A stretch of 64,000 nucleotides of DNA from Bacilli bacterium (GCA_900771805.1 CAAGPL010000032.1:62001-126000), one strand, 5' to 3'; shown: positions 17,142-26,055, numbered from the stretch's first letter. A program made the numbers and translations. Notes: generated by a model from the letters alone, not told the origin.

Positions 17142-17309
17142 CTATACCTTTATAAATGGTTTTAATAATTCATAGCCAAAAAAGTATGTCATAACTCCTA
17201 ATAAAACAAGAATTATAACTGAAATATATATACCTATCATAAATTTATCTTTACCATTATTATCTTTATTTTCATAAGAAACATCTATTATACTCATATC
17301 ATCTTTCAT
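17142..17309 (-). CDS. 55-residue single-helix membrane protein
   Basis: Too short for the usual length cut-off but well supported: ATG with GGTGAAGATTAAT (the site overlaps the preceding stop), an acidic cytosolic start (KDDMSIIDVSYENKDNNGKD), one membrane helix (FMIGIYISVIILVLLGVMTYFF) and a short tail. It sits 2 bases after the WG-repeat gene and 7 bases before the sortase, so the three are almost certainly one operon. Function is unknown; it may be a partner of either neighbour. Confidence 0.7.
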   Translation of the reverse strand: MKDDMSIIDVSYENKDNNGKDKFMIGIYISVIILVLLGVMTYFFGYELLKPFIKV

Positions 17310-17310
17310 A

Positions 17311-19116
17311 TTAATCTTCACCTCTATTATCTATGTAAATTAATTTACCATTATAATTATAATACTCATTTTTTACAATTATATAATTTTTATAAGCCTT
17401 ATAAGATGCATTAGATGACGTAACTTCTATTTCATTTAAATCTGATGTTATTATAAGATCTTTAGACTCAGTTGATGCTAAAAATATAGGATAATTTAAA
17501 TCAAAAGTTATATTATCATAAAACGTCTTATTAACACGTTTTCCTTTTGAATTATATAAAGCATATCTATTATCTTTTCTTACAGCATAAAAAACATTAT
17601 TTTTATCTTTAAAAGTATTTTGTTTTACTTTATCAGATGCCATTTTAATAGAAGAATTATCAAAATCAATAATTATCTTACCCTCTTTATTTATAACTCC
17701 ATATCCATTAGATGTTTTTGCAACTGCATCTCCATATAAATCAAAACAATTAGCTTCTACAAAATGAGTATCACTAATTAAATTTCCATCTTTATTTAAA
17801 TAACCATATAAACCATCACTAAACTTGACAATAGCAATATCATTTATAAAAGGTTTTTCTATGTCAAAATTTTTCTCTATTACTTTATATACTTCTCCTT
17901 CTTTAACCATTTTTATATAAGTTTTGCCTTTTTTATAATCATAGTCATTATATAAGAAAACATCAGTACCATAATATACATCAGAATCTTTTAATCCCTT
18001 TTTTAATTGCTCTTTTGTCTTAACAGAAATATAATCATAACTAAAATCTTTTTTTAAAGCTTTTATAACACCTGTTTTTATGGATAAAACACTTAAATCT
18101 GTATAATCATTTGATTCTAGTTTAATTTCATTTTCATAAACATATAAAACAGTTTTATTATTATCTTCATCTGTTTCATAAAAAACATTATTATCGGACG
18201 GAATAATATTATTTAAAGTAGGAGAAGAAACTATTGTACCATCATTCAAATTAATTATTTGAGAAGTTTTATTCACACTAACAGATGCATATCTTACTGA
18301 ATCATCATTTACATTTGATACATTAACTTCTATTATTTTATCATCACTACTAGAAAGCTTATATTTAAATATCTCTTTCCCAGAATTATTAATTATACCT
18401 ACACTATCCTTATAAGTAAAAGTATAACAATCATCAACATAAGAAATCATATCATATTTAAAATCAGTTTTAACCTTCAAATCTTTATCTAAAATACCAT
18501 ACTTCAATCCATTTTTAGTAATTTTTGATGCAACTATATCATCTTTTGCACGATATACTGAAAAATAAGTACCAGTTTTAACAACCTTTTTACCACCTTT
18601 ATCAATAATAAATGGCAAATTAGAAGAATCTTTAACTATTGCATACCCTTTAACAAAATCTTCACCATAAGAATATTTTGGATTAACTATTTTTTTACCA
18701 GTATAATCTATATATCCATATTTATCATTTTCTACAATTCTAATTGGTTCATTATCACTTGCATATACTCTTAAATCATTTAATACATCACCAGTTTTAT
18801 TAATAAAAATTTCAAAACCAAAAAGCATTACAATAACAGTATATAACATAGCTTTTTTTACTATTTTTCTTGTTTTAGCATTTTTTATGTTAAAATCCCT
18901 AATACTTGGTTTATAATCATCTAACCTTTCATTAGTATTATCTAAAATAGTTATAGTATCTTGTTTGATATTTTCTTCTAATTTTTTTTCTTGATTTATA
19001 TTTTCATTATCATTTGTATCAGAAAGGTCAATAAAATCAAGCATTTCATCTATTTCATTTGAAACTGCTTCATCAATATCAAAATCAAGAACTTCAATTT
19101 CTTCTTGTTTTTCCAT
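17311..19116 (-). CDS. WG-repeat membrane protein
   Basis: 601 residues: an acidic cytosolic N-terminus (1-90), one membrane helix (KAMLYTVIVMLFGFEIFI, about 92-110) and a large extracellular part made of WG-type beta repeats such as YGYIDYTGKKIVNPKYSYGEDF and YGYLNKDGNLISDTHFVEA, with further degenerate copies (YGVINKEGKIIIDFDN, YALYNSKGKRVNKTFYD). WG repeats probably form a propeller or solenoid for binding. The ligand is unknown. It is first in the operon with the small membrane protein and sortase, suggesting a role in surface assembly. Confidence 0.75.
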   Translation of the reverse strand: MEKQEEIEVLDFDIDEAVSNEIDEMLDFIDLSDTNDNENINQEKKLEENIKQDTITILDNTNERLDDYKPSIRDFNIKNAKTRKIVKKAMLYTVIVMLFGFEIFINKTGDVLNDLRVYASDNEPIRIVENDKYGYIDYTGKKIVNPKYSYGEDFVKGYAIVKDSSNLPFIIDKGGKKVVKTGTYFSVYRAKDDIVASKITKNGLKYGILDKDLKVKTDFKYDMISYVDDCYTFTYKDSVGIINNSGKEIFKYKLSSSDDKIIEVNVSNVNDDSVRYASVSVNKTSQIINLNDGTIVSSPTLNNIIPSDNNVFYETDEDNNKTVLYVYENEIKLESNDYTDLSVLSIKTGVIKALKKDFSYDYISVKTKEQLKKGLKDSDVYYGTDVFLYNDYDYKKGKTYIKMVKEGEVYKVIEKNFDIEKPFINDIAIVKFSDGLYGYLNKDGNLISDTHFVEANCFDLYGDAVAKTSNGYGVINKEGKIIIDFDNSSIKMASDKVKQNTFKDKNNVFYAVRKDNRYALYNSKGKRVNKTFYDNITFDLNYPIFLASTESKDLIITSDLNEIEVTSSNASYKAYKNYIIVKNEYYNYNGKLIYIDNRGED

Positions 19117-19196
19117 TGCTAACCCTCCTTATACTATCTAAAATAATTTTATAATAAATATTGCTAAAGTGCAAGATAACTTTAAAATAAATGTAA

Positions 19197-19224
19197 AGAA
19201 AAAAAGAGCTTTAAATTACTCTTT
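19197..19224 (-). terminator. obg terminator
   Basis: Minus-strand AAAGAG / CTCTTT stem with seven U; it overlaps the obg stop. Confidence 0.7.
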
Positions 19225-20484
19225 AAATTCAAATATTAAATCCATTATTTGAACTTTGTCACCATACTTAGCACCAAGTTCTAAAAGTTTTTTATCTATA
19301 CCCATAGCACGCAACTTTCTTGCAAAACGAATTGCACCTTCATCAGTAAATTTAGTCATGCGAAATAATTTTTCAACTTCTTTTCCTTTAATCACATAAA
19401 TGTCATTATCCTTTGTAATTGTAAAAGGTTTTTCTTTTTTAAATTTATATAAAACATGTGATTCAAAGTTTTCTTCATTAAATAAAGGTTCCTCTTTTAT
19501 TTTATCTAATTCATCTGCTATTTTAACTAAAACATTATCTATACCCTCATTTTTAATTGCACTTATTTCATAAACAGGAATATTATATTTTTCTTTAAAT
19601 CTCTTAAGATTTAAAGATGCATTTTCTAAATCCATTTTATTTGCAATTACAACTTGTGGTTTTAAAATTAAATTAGAATCAAAATCTTTAAGTTCTTTAT
19701 TTATTATCTCATAATCCTCTAAAGGATCTCTTCCCTCAATACCTGACATATCTAAAATATGCGCTATAACACGAGTTCTTTGTATATGCTTTAAAAACTT
19801 ATCTCCAAGTCCTTCACCTAATGATGCTCCCTTAATTAAACCTGGTAAATCTGCTGCTACAAACACCCTATTATCTATTGTTTTAACAACCCCTAAATTA
19901 GGTGTTAAAGTAGTAAAATGATATGCTGCTATTTTAGGTTTAGAAGCCGATATTTTAGATAATAAAGTAGATTTACCAACAGATGGCATTCCAACAAAAC
20001 CAACATCAGCAAGTAATCTAAGTTCAACTTTTAAAGTTCTTTCTTCTCCAGGCTCACCATGTTCCGAAAAATTAGGAGCAGGATTAGATGGAGTTGCAAA
20101 AGCCGTATTACCACGTCCTCCTCTTCCTCCTTTAGCTACTATAACCTTATCATCTTTTTTAGTTAAATCAGCAATTATAAGTCCTGTATCCATATCTTTA
20201 ACTGTAGTTCCTAAAGGTACTTTAATTATAACGTCAGAGGCACCTTTTCCATTTTTATTTTTTCCTTCTCCATTTGCTCCTTTAGGTGCTTTAATAAGCT
20301 TTTGATATCTTAAATCAAGAAGTGTTCTAAGACCTAAATCAGTTTCAAAAATAATGTTTGCACCACGTCCACCATTACCACCAAAAGGTCCTCCATCTGG
20401 AATATATTTTTCTCTTCTAAACGCTGTACATCCATCACCACCATTACCAGCTTTTACCTTTAAAATAACTTCATCAACAAACAT
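19216..20484 (-). CDS. obg: GTPase Obg/CgtA
   Basis: 422 residues with three domains: the glycine-rich Obg fold (1-158: GGNGGRGANIIFETD, GRGGRGNTAFATPSNPAP), the G domain with P-loop GMPSVGKSTLL, switch AAYHFTTLTPNLG, DLPGL and NKMD, and the C-terminal OCT domain (about 345-422). A ribosome-associated GTPase in 50S assembly; in B. subtilis also needed for sporulation entry. It ends the rplU-prp-rpmA-trmB-obg run; spo0B, which precedes obg in B. subtilis, is replaced by trmB. Confidence 0.97.
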   Translation of the reverse strand: MFVDEVILKVKAGNGGDGCTAFRREKYIPDGGPFGGNGGRGANIIFETDLGLRTLLDLRYQKLIKAPKGANGEGKNKNGKGASDVIIKVPLGTTVKDMDTGLIIADLTKKDDKVIVAKGGRGGRGNTAFATPSNPAPNFSEHGEPGEERTLKVELRLLADVGFVGMPSVGKSTLLSKISASKPKIAAYHFTTLTPNLGVVKTIDNRVFVAADLPGLIKGASLGEGLGDKFLKHIQRTRVIAHILDMSGIEGRDPLEDYEIINKELKDFDSNLILKPQVVIANKMDLENASLNLKRFKEKYNIPVYEISAIKNEGIDNVLVKIADELDKIKEEPLFNEENFESHVLYKFKKEKPFTITKDNDIYVIKGKEVEKLFRMTKFTDEGAIRFARKLRAMGIDKKLLELGAKYGDKVQIMDLIFEFKE

Positions 20485-20499
20485 TTAAATCACCTCTTT

Positions 20500-21138
20500 T
20501 TAATTTTTAAAAGATGCTTCCAAATAATATATTTGACGTTTTTCTTTAAAATACTGTTTTTCAAAATCAGTCATTACATTATCTATTTTTCTTTCATCAT
20601 TATGTAAATCCAAACTAACTTTATCAAATATATACCAATAGTCACTTAAACTTTCTAATGCCGAAGCAAATAAAATTTTATTATCAGTTTTTAATATTAT
20701 GTGCTTATTTTTCCTAAAAATTCTATCATATAATTTTAAATAAGATATGTTAGTAAATCTTTTATTAGCATCTTGCTTTTTTGGCCATGGCTCTGAAAAA
20801 GTTAAATATATTGTATCTATTTCCTTACTAAAAAAACTTATTATATCAGATGCATTAGCACATATCATTTTTAAATTATTTAATTTTTCACCTTTTATAT
20901 TATTAACTGCTGTTGCAGTTTGAGATTTATCTAATTCTAAACCTATAAAATTAATATTTGGATATTTCTTTGCCATACCTATTATAAAACTACCACGTCC
21001 CATACCAAGCTCTAAACATATCGGTTTATTATTCTTAAAAACTTCTTTCCATCTTCCTTTATATGAAGATGGATTTTTAACAACATAAGAACTATCTTCT
21101 AATATTTCATTTGCATTTTTAACTATATTATATCTCAT
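20500..21138 (-). CDS. trmB: tRNA (guanine-46-N7) methyltransferase
   Basis: 212 residues, a Rossmann SAM-dependent methyltransferase. The SAM loop is LELGMGRGSFIIGMA (about 46-60), FIGLELDKSQTA follows, and the TrmB-specific catalytic FSEPWPKKQDANKRF is at about 115-130. It makes m7G46 in tRNA. I start it at MRYNIVK after GAGGTGATTTAT; the longer GTG start lies inside the ribosome-binding site. It sits between rpmA (terminator between) and obg. Confidence 0.93.
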   Translation of the reverse strand: MRYNIVKNANEILEDSSYVVKNPSSYKGRWKEVFKNNKPICLELGMGRGSFIIGMAKKYPNINFIGLELDKSQTATAVNNIKGEKLNNLKMICANASDIISFFSKEIDTIYLTFSEPWPKKQDANKRFTNISYLKLYDRIFRKNKHIILKTDNKILFASALESLSDYWYIFDKVSLDLHNDERKIDNVMTDFEKQYFKEKRQIYYLEASFKN

Positions 21139-21174
21139 ATAAATCACCTCGCACTAATTTTACCATATAAAAAC

Positions 21175-21198
21175 AAAAAATTCTACTAACGTAGAATT
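21175..21198 (-). terminator. rpmA terminator
   Basis: AATTCTAC / GTAGAATT eight-pair stem with U-run on the minus strand, ending the rplU-prp-rpmA unit. Confidence 0.78.
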
Positions 21199-21478
21199 AT
21201 TTTTCAGTATAAACACTAACTTGTTTCTTATCTCTACCACGACGTTCAAATTTAACATAGCCAGTAATTAAAGCATACAATGTATGATCTTTTCCCATAC
21301 CAACATTAACTCCTGGATAAATTTTTGTTCCTCTTTGACGATATATAATTGAACCTGCAGGTATTAATTCACCATCAGTAGCTTTAGCACCTAATCTTCT
21401 ACCTTCGCTATCACGTCCATTGTGAGTAGAACCTTGAGCTTTAACGTGTGCAAATAATTGGATTTGTAACTTTAGCAT
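21197..21478 (-). CDS. rpmA: 50S ribosomal protein L27 with cleavable N-terminal extension
   Basis: 93 residues. The first residues [10 protein letters not shown] form the Firmicutes extension, followed by [22 protein letters not shown], the mature start that reaches the peptidyl transferase centre. In Staphylococcus aureus the extension is removed after the LFA-type site by the protease Prp, encoded by the gene just upstream here. The rest is standard L27. It is third gene of rplU-prp-rpmA. Confidence 0.96.
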   Translation of the reverse strand: MLKLQIQLFAHVKAQGSTHNGRDSEGRRLGAKATDGELIPAGSIIYRQRGTKIYPGVNVGMGKDHTLYALITGYVKFERRGRDKKQVSVYTEK

Positions 21479-21493
21479 TTTAAGGCCTCCATT

Positions 21494-21796
21494 CTATATA
21501 AATTTTAAATTATTCTTATAATCATTTTGTAATTCTTCTAACATATTAATCATATTTAGAAATACTTCATTTATGACTTTATCATGTATAAGTATATTAG
21601 CATCAATTAAACCATCTTCTTGTTTTACATCAACTGATTTTTCATTTAATCTTAAAGCAAGATTAATACTTGATATAACAAGTGATGATACTGCTGCACA
21701 AACTATATCATTACCCTTAATATCATAGCCAGAATGACCTGATATCTTAAATTTTGATACATAATTTTCATCATAATCTATTTTAATTTTAATCAT
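21494..21796 (-). CDS. prp: Ribosomal-processing cysteine protease Prp
   Basis: 100 residues, YsxB/Prp family. The catalytic His is in ISGHSGYDIKG (about 20) and the Cys in NDIVCAAVSSLVIS (about 33). It cuts the N-terminal extension of L27 before ribosome assembly, which is essential where studied. Its position between rplU and rpmA is the conserved one. Confidence 0.93.
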   Translation of the reverse strand: MIKIKIDYDENYVSKFKISGHSGYDIKGNDIVCAAVSSLVISSINLALRLNEKSVDVKQEDGLIDANILIHDKVINEVFLNMINMLEELQNDYKNNLKFI

Positions 21797-21807
21797 ATTA
21801 TCACCAA

Positions 21808-22107
21808 TTAAGCGTTAATTTTTGTAATTGTAAGCTTAGTATATGGTTGACGATGACCTTGTTTTTTATGAGAACTTTTCTTTGGTAAATATTTAAAAAT
21901 AACTATCTTTTTTTGTTTACCATGTTTTTCTACTTTGGCTTCAACTGTTGCACCTGAAATATATGGTGTACCAACTTTACTATCAGCCATAATTACTTTA
22001 TCAAAAGTATATTTTTTTCCAGCTTCACAATCTAACTTTTCAACATAGATTATAGAACCTTCTTCAACTAGGTATTGTTTACCACCAGTTTCAATAACTG
22101 CTTTCAT
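21808..22107 (-). CDS. rplU: 50S ribosomal protein L21
   Basis: 99 residues, full length: [19 protein letters not shown] at the start and the C-terminal [19 protein letters not shown] signature binding 23S rRNA. First gene of the rplU-prp-rpmA unit, preceded by a structured leader and a good sigma-A promoter. Confidence 0.97.
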   Translation of the reverse strand: MKAVIETGGKQYLVEEGSIIYVEKLDCEAGKKYTFDKVIMADSKVGTPYISGATVEAKVEKHGKQKKIVIFKYLPKKSSHKKQGHRQPYTKLTITKINA

Positions 22108-22204
22108 ATTAATTCCTCCTTACTTTTAGACTCACCATTAAGGTACATATTTGTTTAAATAAAACCTTTTTTGCGTGGTTGAAGAACAAGAAGTTCATTC
22201 AAAC
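22108..22204 (-). promoter_or_regulatory. Ribosomal protein L21 leader RNA
   Basis: The 5' UTR of rplU carries the pieces I associate with the Firmicutes L21 leader: AACCACGCAAAAAAGG near the middle and ACCTTAATGGTGAGTC before the ribosome-binding site (AGGAGGAATTAAT), plus a first hairpin (GAACTTCTTGTTC). The leader is thought to let L21 control its own operon. A covariance-model search would settle it. Confidence 0.62.
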
Positions 22205-22210
22205 AAGGTA

Positions 22211-22239
22211 ATTTTATCACACATATATAAATTAGTCAA
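22211..22239 (-). promoter_or_regulatory. Sigma-A promoter of rplU-prp-rpmA
   Basis: Minus strand TTGACT (22234-22239), 17 bases, TAAAAT (22211-22216). The -35 lies in the last codons of spoIVFB, so ribosomal genes are expressed independently of the upstream sporulation genes. Confidence 0.75.
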
Positions 22240-23008
22240 ATTTTTTTGATAATATTTGCCTTTCAGTATAGCTTTTTTTACCAATTATAAACAAATGTCT
22301 TTTTTGTCTCCTTAATTTTTCTAATCGATATCCTTTAATTAATATAATTTTTTTAGCATTTAATTTATTTATATATCTTTCAATTAAAAATTTATTAAAT
22401 AAATAAGGTATATCTTTAAAATAATTTATAATTTTCTTTATTAAAAATATAAAAAGTATAATATAACTTATCTCTAATTTAATTTTAAAAAAAAGAAAAA
22501 GAAAAGTAATAATAAGCATAGAAAAAAAAGATATAATTCCTGAAATTTTTAAAGAATAACTATATGGTATATACATATTTAATATGATATTTACTATTCT
22601 ATAACCATCAAGTGGCACTATAGGAAGCAAATTAAAAATTAAAATAGAATAATTATATTTTTTAACTAAAAACATAAAAGATGAATTTACTAAATTTTTA
22701 CTATATAAAAAATATGTTATTAAATAAAATAATATTTGAAATATAAAACCTGATATTGCTATTAAAAATTCTTCTTTAAATGGCTTATCTATATTTTCTT
22801 CATAAGTTATAAAACCACCTTCTATACCAAAACTTATCCTTTTAATATTCCATTTATAAATAAAAGAAGAAGATAAATGACCCATTTCGTGGATTACTAT
22901 TATTAAAAAAAACGTTAATACCTCTTTAAATAATCCAGATATAAACGCTAAAAAAAATAGAATTAATAAATCTTTTTTTATGTATATTTTATTATAAATA
23001 TTTTTCAT
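22232..23008 (-). CDS. spoIVFB: SpoIVFB-like M50 intramembrane metalloprotease
   Basis: A multi-spanning site-2-type protease. Zinc motif IVIHEMGHLSS (HExxH) lies near residue 40 and the third ligand in NLLPIVPLDGYRIVN (NxxPxxPLDG). In B. subtilis SpoIVFB cleaves the pro-peptide of sigma-K in the outer forespore membrane of the mother cell; pro-sigma-K is encoded at 29.8 kb. The C-terminal 60 residues after the last helix are basic; a CBS domain like that of the Bacillus protein is not evident. The ATG overlaps the SpoIVFA stop, implying translational coupling; an in-frame TTG at 23035 is less likely. Confidence 0.88.
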   Translation of the reverse strand: MKNIYNKIYIKKDLLILFFLAFISGLFKEVLTFFLIIVIHEMGHLSSSFIYKWNIKRISFGIEGGFITYEENIDKPFKEEFLIAISGFIFQILFYLITYFLYSKNLVNSSFMFLVKKYNYSILIFNLLPIVPLDGYRIVNIILNMYIPYSYSLKISGIISFFSMLIITFLFLFFKIKLEISYIILFIFLIKKIINYFKDIPYLFNKFLIERYINKLNAKKIILIKGYRLEKLRRQKRHLFIIGKKSYTERQILSKKFD

Positions 23009-23594
23009 AAGATAAATATTTACCGTTTTTTTCAAATATTAAATATAACTTCTTATTACACATTGCAATGCCTTCTCCCTTATCAACATAATCATATAAA
23101 TTAATATTTAAATTCTCAAGCATCCCATAAGTTATATTAACTCCATCTTTATCTTGAATAGTTATTAAAGTTTTATATTTTTTACTATTTTCCTTTTTTA
23201 TTACTATTCCAGACTTAATAGATGTAACCATATACATACTACTTGTATCAAGCATATATCCATTATTTTCTTTTGTAATATTATCATAACTTATTTTTTC
23301 ACTTGATACTGTCTTAGTAGTATTTGATAAAATATTTTTAAAAGGAATTAAATCACCCAAATAATTTTTATATACATTATATATTCTAGCGAAAGAAAGA
23401 CTATTGTTATAAACTATTTTTTTAAAATAATTTTTATTTTCATCACTTCTAGATATATATATAAGTGATGAAATAAAAATAATTATAACTATTAATGATT
23501 TAATTAAAACCTGAAACAAAAACTTTTTAAGATAACTATACTTATTAAGTTTATCTTTATTTTTATTACTAATAAAATCTTCTTTTGATAACAT
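22992..23594 (-). CDS. spoIVFA: SpoIVFA-like regulator of SpoIVFB
   Basis: 200 residues: a basic cytosolic N-terminus, one membrane helix (SLIVIIIFISSLIYI, about 34-50) and an M23-like beta domain at the end (SIKSGIVIKKENSKKYKTLITIQDKDGVNITYGMLENLN) without the zinc ligands. This is the layout of SpoIVFA, which holds SpoIVFB with BofA and keeps it inactive until a forespore signal arrives. Assignment rests on layout plus its coupling to spoIVFB; a different M23-type anchor is possible. Confidence 0.8.
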   Translation of the reverse strand: MLSKEDFISNKNKDKLNKYSYLKKFLFQVLIKSLIVIIIFISSLIYISRSDENKNYFKKIVYNNSLSFARIYNVYKNYLGDLIPFKNILSNTTKTVSSEKISYDNITKENNGYMLDTSSMYMVTSIKSGIVIKKENSKKYKTLITIQDKDGVNITYGMLENLNINLYDYVDKGEGIAMCNKKLYLIFEKNGKYLSYEKYL

Positions 23595-23610
23595 TCTATC
23601 ACCTAAATAA

Positions 23611-24078
23611 TTATATGTTCTTTTTATTATAACTATTACGTTTAATTAAACTTATTATAAAATAAATAACATAAACTAATAAAAAATATATTATATTTAT
23701 AATTTTAATATTAAATATATAACTAAATGATATATTATTATATGGCATAGTAAAAAAATAAAAAATAATTATATATGATATATTTAAAATAGTGTAGTTA
23801 AAAAAAGCATAAAAAATATTTCTTTTATTCTTCATGTTATAACTTATAAATAATAAAAAAGGAAATATAAATGTATGTAAAATAGTATTAAAATAAATAC
23901 AATCATATATAATTCCAATTATTATGAAAATTATATATAAATATTTTGATTTTTCTATAAATAAAGATGAAATAGATATTACAATAATTATAAAATATAA
24001 ATTCATGTTAATAAGTAAATTAGAAATAACTCCTTCTAAAATACAAGATAGTAATGATAATATAATAGTTATAATCAT
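23611..24078 (-). CDS. mreD: Rod shape-determining protein MreD
   Basis: 155 residues, about five membrane helices, hydrophobic throughout with a basic C-terminus (SLIKRNSYNKKN). Sequence conservation of MreD is low; identity comes from size, topology and its place directly after mreC. With MreC it links the elongation machinery to the membrane. Confidence 0.78.
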   Translation of the reverse strand: MIITIILSLLSCILEGVISNLLINMNLYFIIIVISISSLFIEKSKYLYIIFIIIGIIYDCIYFNTILHTFIFPFLLFISYNMKNKRNIFYAFFNYTILNISYIIIFYFFTMPYNNISFSYIFNIKIINIIYFLLVYVIYFIISLIKRNSYNKKNI

Positions 24079-24855
24079 TTAACTTTCTCCTACTATAGCT
24101 ACAAATAATAAATCATCAAAATTAACGTCTGATTTAACCCAAATTGTTTTATTAAGTCCATAATTACTTACCTTTTGTCTTACAACAGAACCAATTAATA
24201 AACCCTTATATGATTCTTTTTCATATCCAGATAAAATAACTTTATCACCTATTTTCACATCATTATTATCTATAACATCCATAACAACAAATAATTTTTT
24301 ATTTTTATCATATTTTTTTAAAATACCTGATACATTTTTATTTTCAGTAACTATTTGAACTGATTTCATATTTCTAAATGAAACATTAGTTATTAAATCA
24401 ACCTCACATATATCTTTATAAACTTTATCTACAAAACCAATTAATCCATTTTGATTTACAACAGCATCTTTTAAAGATGCTTTATATCCATTTGATGATA
24501 TTTCTATTTTATTAAACCAATTTTTTATTTTATGATTAGTAACATAAGATATATTATATTTTTCATTTTCTTTTTTTAAATTAAGAATATCTCTTAATTC
24601 ATCATTTTCTTTTTTTAAATAATTCATCTTTTCATTTAACATATAATTATATGTATAATTAGTATTATAAGAATTAGAAATTATATAAGTATTTAATTTA
24701 TTATATGTTATTTTTAAAGCTTTTTCTAAAAATGAATAATCTTTTTCTATTAAAAAAAATGATGAAGATAAAAATAATAATAAAAGTAATATAACAACAA
24801 AAATAATTATGTTTTTTTTATATTTTATTTTTTTATAATTAATATGTTTTTTCAT
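24079..24855 (-). CDS. mreC: Rod shape-determining protein MreC
   Basis: 258 residues: a cytosolic basic start, one membrane helix (about 14-35), a coiled coil (LNEKMNYLKKENDELRDILNLKK, about 70-92) and the two beta-barrel domains with AVVNQNGLIGFVDKVY and VILSGYEKESYKGLLIGSVV. It is a periplasm-side scaffold of the elongasome. It abuts mreD (1-base gap) and follows radC; mreB, normally between radC and mreC, is absent here. Confidence 0.9.
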   Translation of the reverse strand: MKKHINYKKIKYKKNIIIFVVILLLLLFLSSSFFLIEKDYSFLEKALKITYNKLNTYIISNSYNTNYTYNYMLNEKMNYLKKENDELRDILNLKKENEKYNISYVTNHKIKNWFNKIEISSNGYKASLKDAVVNQNGLIGFVDKVYKDICEVDLITNVSFRNMKSVQIVTENKNVSGILKKYDKNKKLFVVMDVIDNNDVKIGDKVILSGYEKESYKGLLIGSVVRQKVSNYGLNKTIWVKSDVNFDDLLFVAIVGES

Positions 24856-24860
24856 ATCAT

Positions 24861-25556
24861 TTACCTTCCTATCATATCATTTTCATAAAAACTATAGTAA
24901 TTTAAAGAACCTATTATTATATGATCTATAACTGGAATACCCTGAAGTTTTCCTATCTGAACCAAAGAATTAGTTATATTTATATCTTCATCTGATGGTA
25001 TTACATTACCAGATGGATGATTATGAACACAAATAATATATGCTGCAGAAGATAAATAAGCCCATTTAAATATTTCTCTTGGATGAACTAAACTTTTATT
25101 TAACGTTCCTTTAAATAAAAGTTTTTTATCTATCAATTTTTTACTTTGATCTAAATATAAACAAAAAAAACATTCTTGATTAATTTCTGATAATTCAGAT
25201 TTAAAATATTTATATATTTTGTTTGCACCATTAAATTTTAAATTTTTATCTAAAATGGTTTCATCATATACCCTTCTACCTAATTCTATTGCAGCGACAA
25301 ATTCAATAGCCTTAACAACTCCAATACCATTTATTTTAATCAAATTATTCAAAGTTAATCTCTTTAAATCAGGAACAGTTTTTACCATTTTAAGTATTTG
25401 AGAAGCTAAATATTTAGATGAATAATCTTTTGTTCCAGTTTTCATAATTATTGCTATTAAATCTTCTGTAGATAAACTTTTAGCTCCATACTTAATTAAT
25501 CTTTCTCTAGGTCTTTCACTAATTGGTATTTGTTTTATTAAAGGAGAATTATTCAT
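24861..25556 (-). CDS. radC: RadC family protein
   Basis: 231 residues. A helix-hairpin-helix part (IKINGIGVVKAIEFVAAIELGRR) precedes the JAB1/MPN-type metal domain with VHPREIFKWA, ICVHNHPSGNVIPSDEDI (HxHP...D) and IIDHIIIGS-like end (VIDHIIIG). Despite its name the protein is not clearly a repair factor; a metal-dependent hydrolase or nuclease role is suspected. The site is GGTGGTAGATA, and the start overlaps the upstream gene by 8 bases. Its place ahead of mreC is conserved in Bacillota. Confidence 0.94.
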   Translation of the reverse strand: MNNSPLIKQIPISERPRERLIKYGAKSLSTEDLIAIIMKTGTKDYSSKYLASQILKMVKTVPDLKRLTLNNLIKINGIGVVKAIEFVAAIELGRRVYDETILDKNLKFNGANKIYKYFKSELSEINQECFFCLYLDQSKKLIDKKLLFKGTLNKSLVHPREIFKWAYLSSAAYIICVHNHPSGNVIPSDEDINITNSLVQIGKLQGIPVIDHIIIGSLNYYSFYENDMIGR

Positions 25557-26004
25557 TATCTACCACCAAGTTCATATAACAAGATAAAATTTGATTTTCA
25601 ATTATTAAAATAGATTTATAATCATCAGTTGCTTTTAATAATTTTTCATATTCATTTAAATTACCTATAAATTCTTCATTTTCAATATTAATTTTTACAA
25701 TTGTTAAATTTATATTTTTATCTTTATATATTTTTTTTATTTTATTAATACTTTCACGAGTTGTAGCAAGTGCAACATATGCGCTAATATCATTTTCACT
25801 TTCAATATAAATATATCTATCCACTTTATTTACATCATCTTGCATCTCATCTAAATTAGCATATTTACCATATCTTAATGCATAAACATTCGTATTGTTA
25901 ATAACTTGCACTGTATCTACTTTTTTATATTTATCAAAAGTTAACTTTCCTAAAAAAGATCCAGATAAAAGTGCAACAAAAATCCATATAAAAGTTTTCT
26001 TCAT
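25549..26004 (-). CDS. Membrane-anchored SPOR-like domain protein
   Basis: 151 residues: an N-terminal signal anchor (FIWIFVALLSGSFLGKLTF) and a domain with the SPOR-type pattern, VYALRYGKYANLDEMQDDVNKV followed by VALATTRESINKIKKIYKD, that is an aromatic/glycine strand, a helix, then a second strand-helix unit. SPOR domains bind denuded septal peptidoglycan. The final 40 residues are a separate helical tail. It is first in the radC-mre-spoIVF run, where some relatives keep a cell-division or sporulation gene. The start follows GGTGATATTT. Confidence 0.6.
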   Translation of the reverse strand: MKKTFIWIFVALLSGSFLGKLTFDKYKKVDTVQVINNTNVYALRYGKYANLDEMQDDVNKVDRYIYIESENDISAYVALATTRESINKIKKIYKDKNINLTIVKINIENEEFIGNLNEYEKLLKATDDYKSILIIENQILSCYMNLVVDNE

Positions 26005-26048
26005 AAATATCACCCAAATACATAATAAAATAAAAAAGTTTAAAAAAA

Positions 26049-26055
26049 TGTCGAA
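26049..26055 (+). promoter_or_regulatory. Perfect Spo0A-box match upstream of the SPOR/radC/mre/spoIVF run
   Basis: TGTCGAA, identical to the B. subtilis 0A-box core, 45 bases before the SPOR-like gene. It overlaps the U-run of the next gene's terminator, so chance is a real alternative. Confidence 0.35.
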
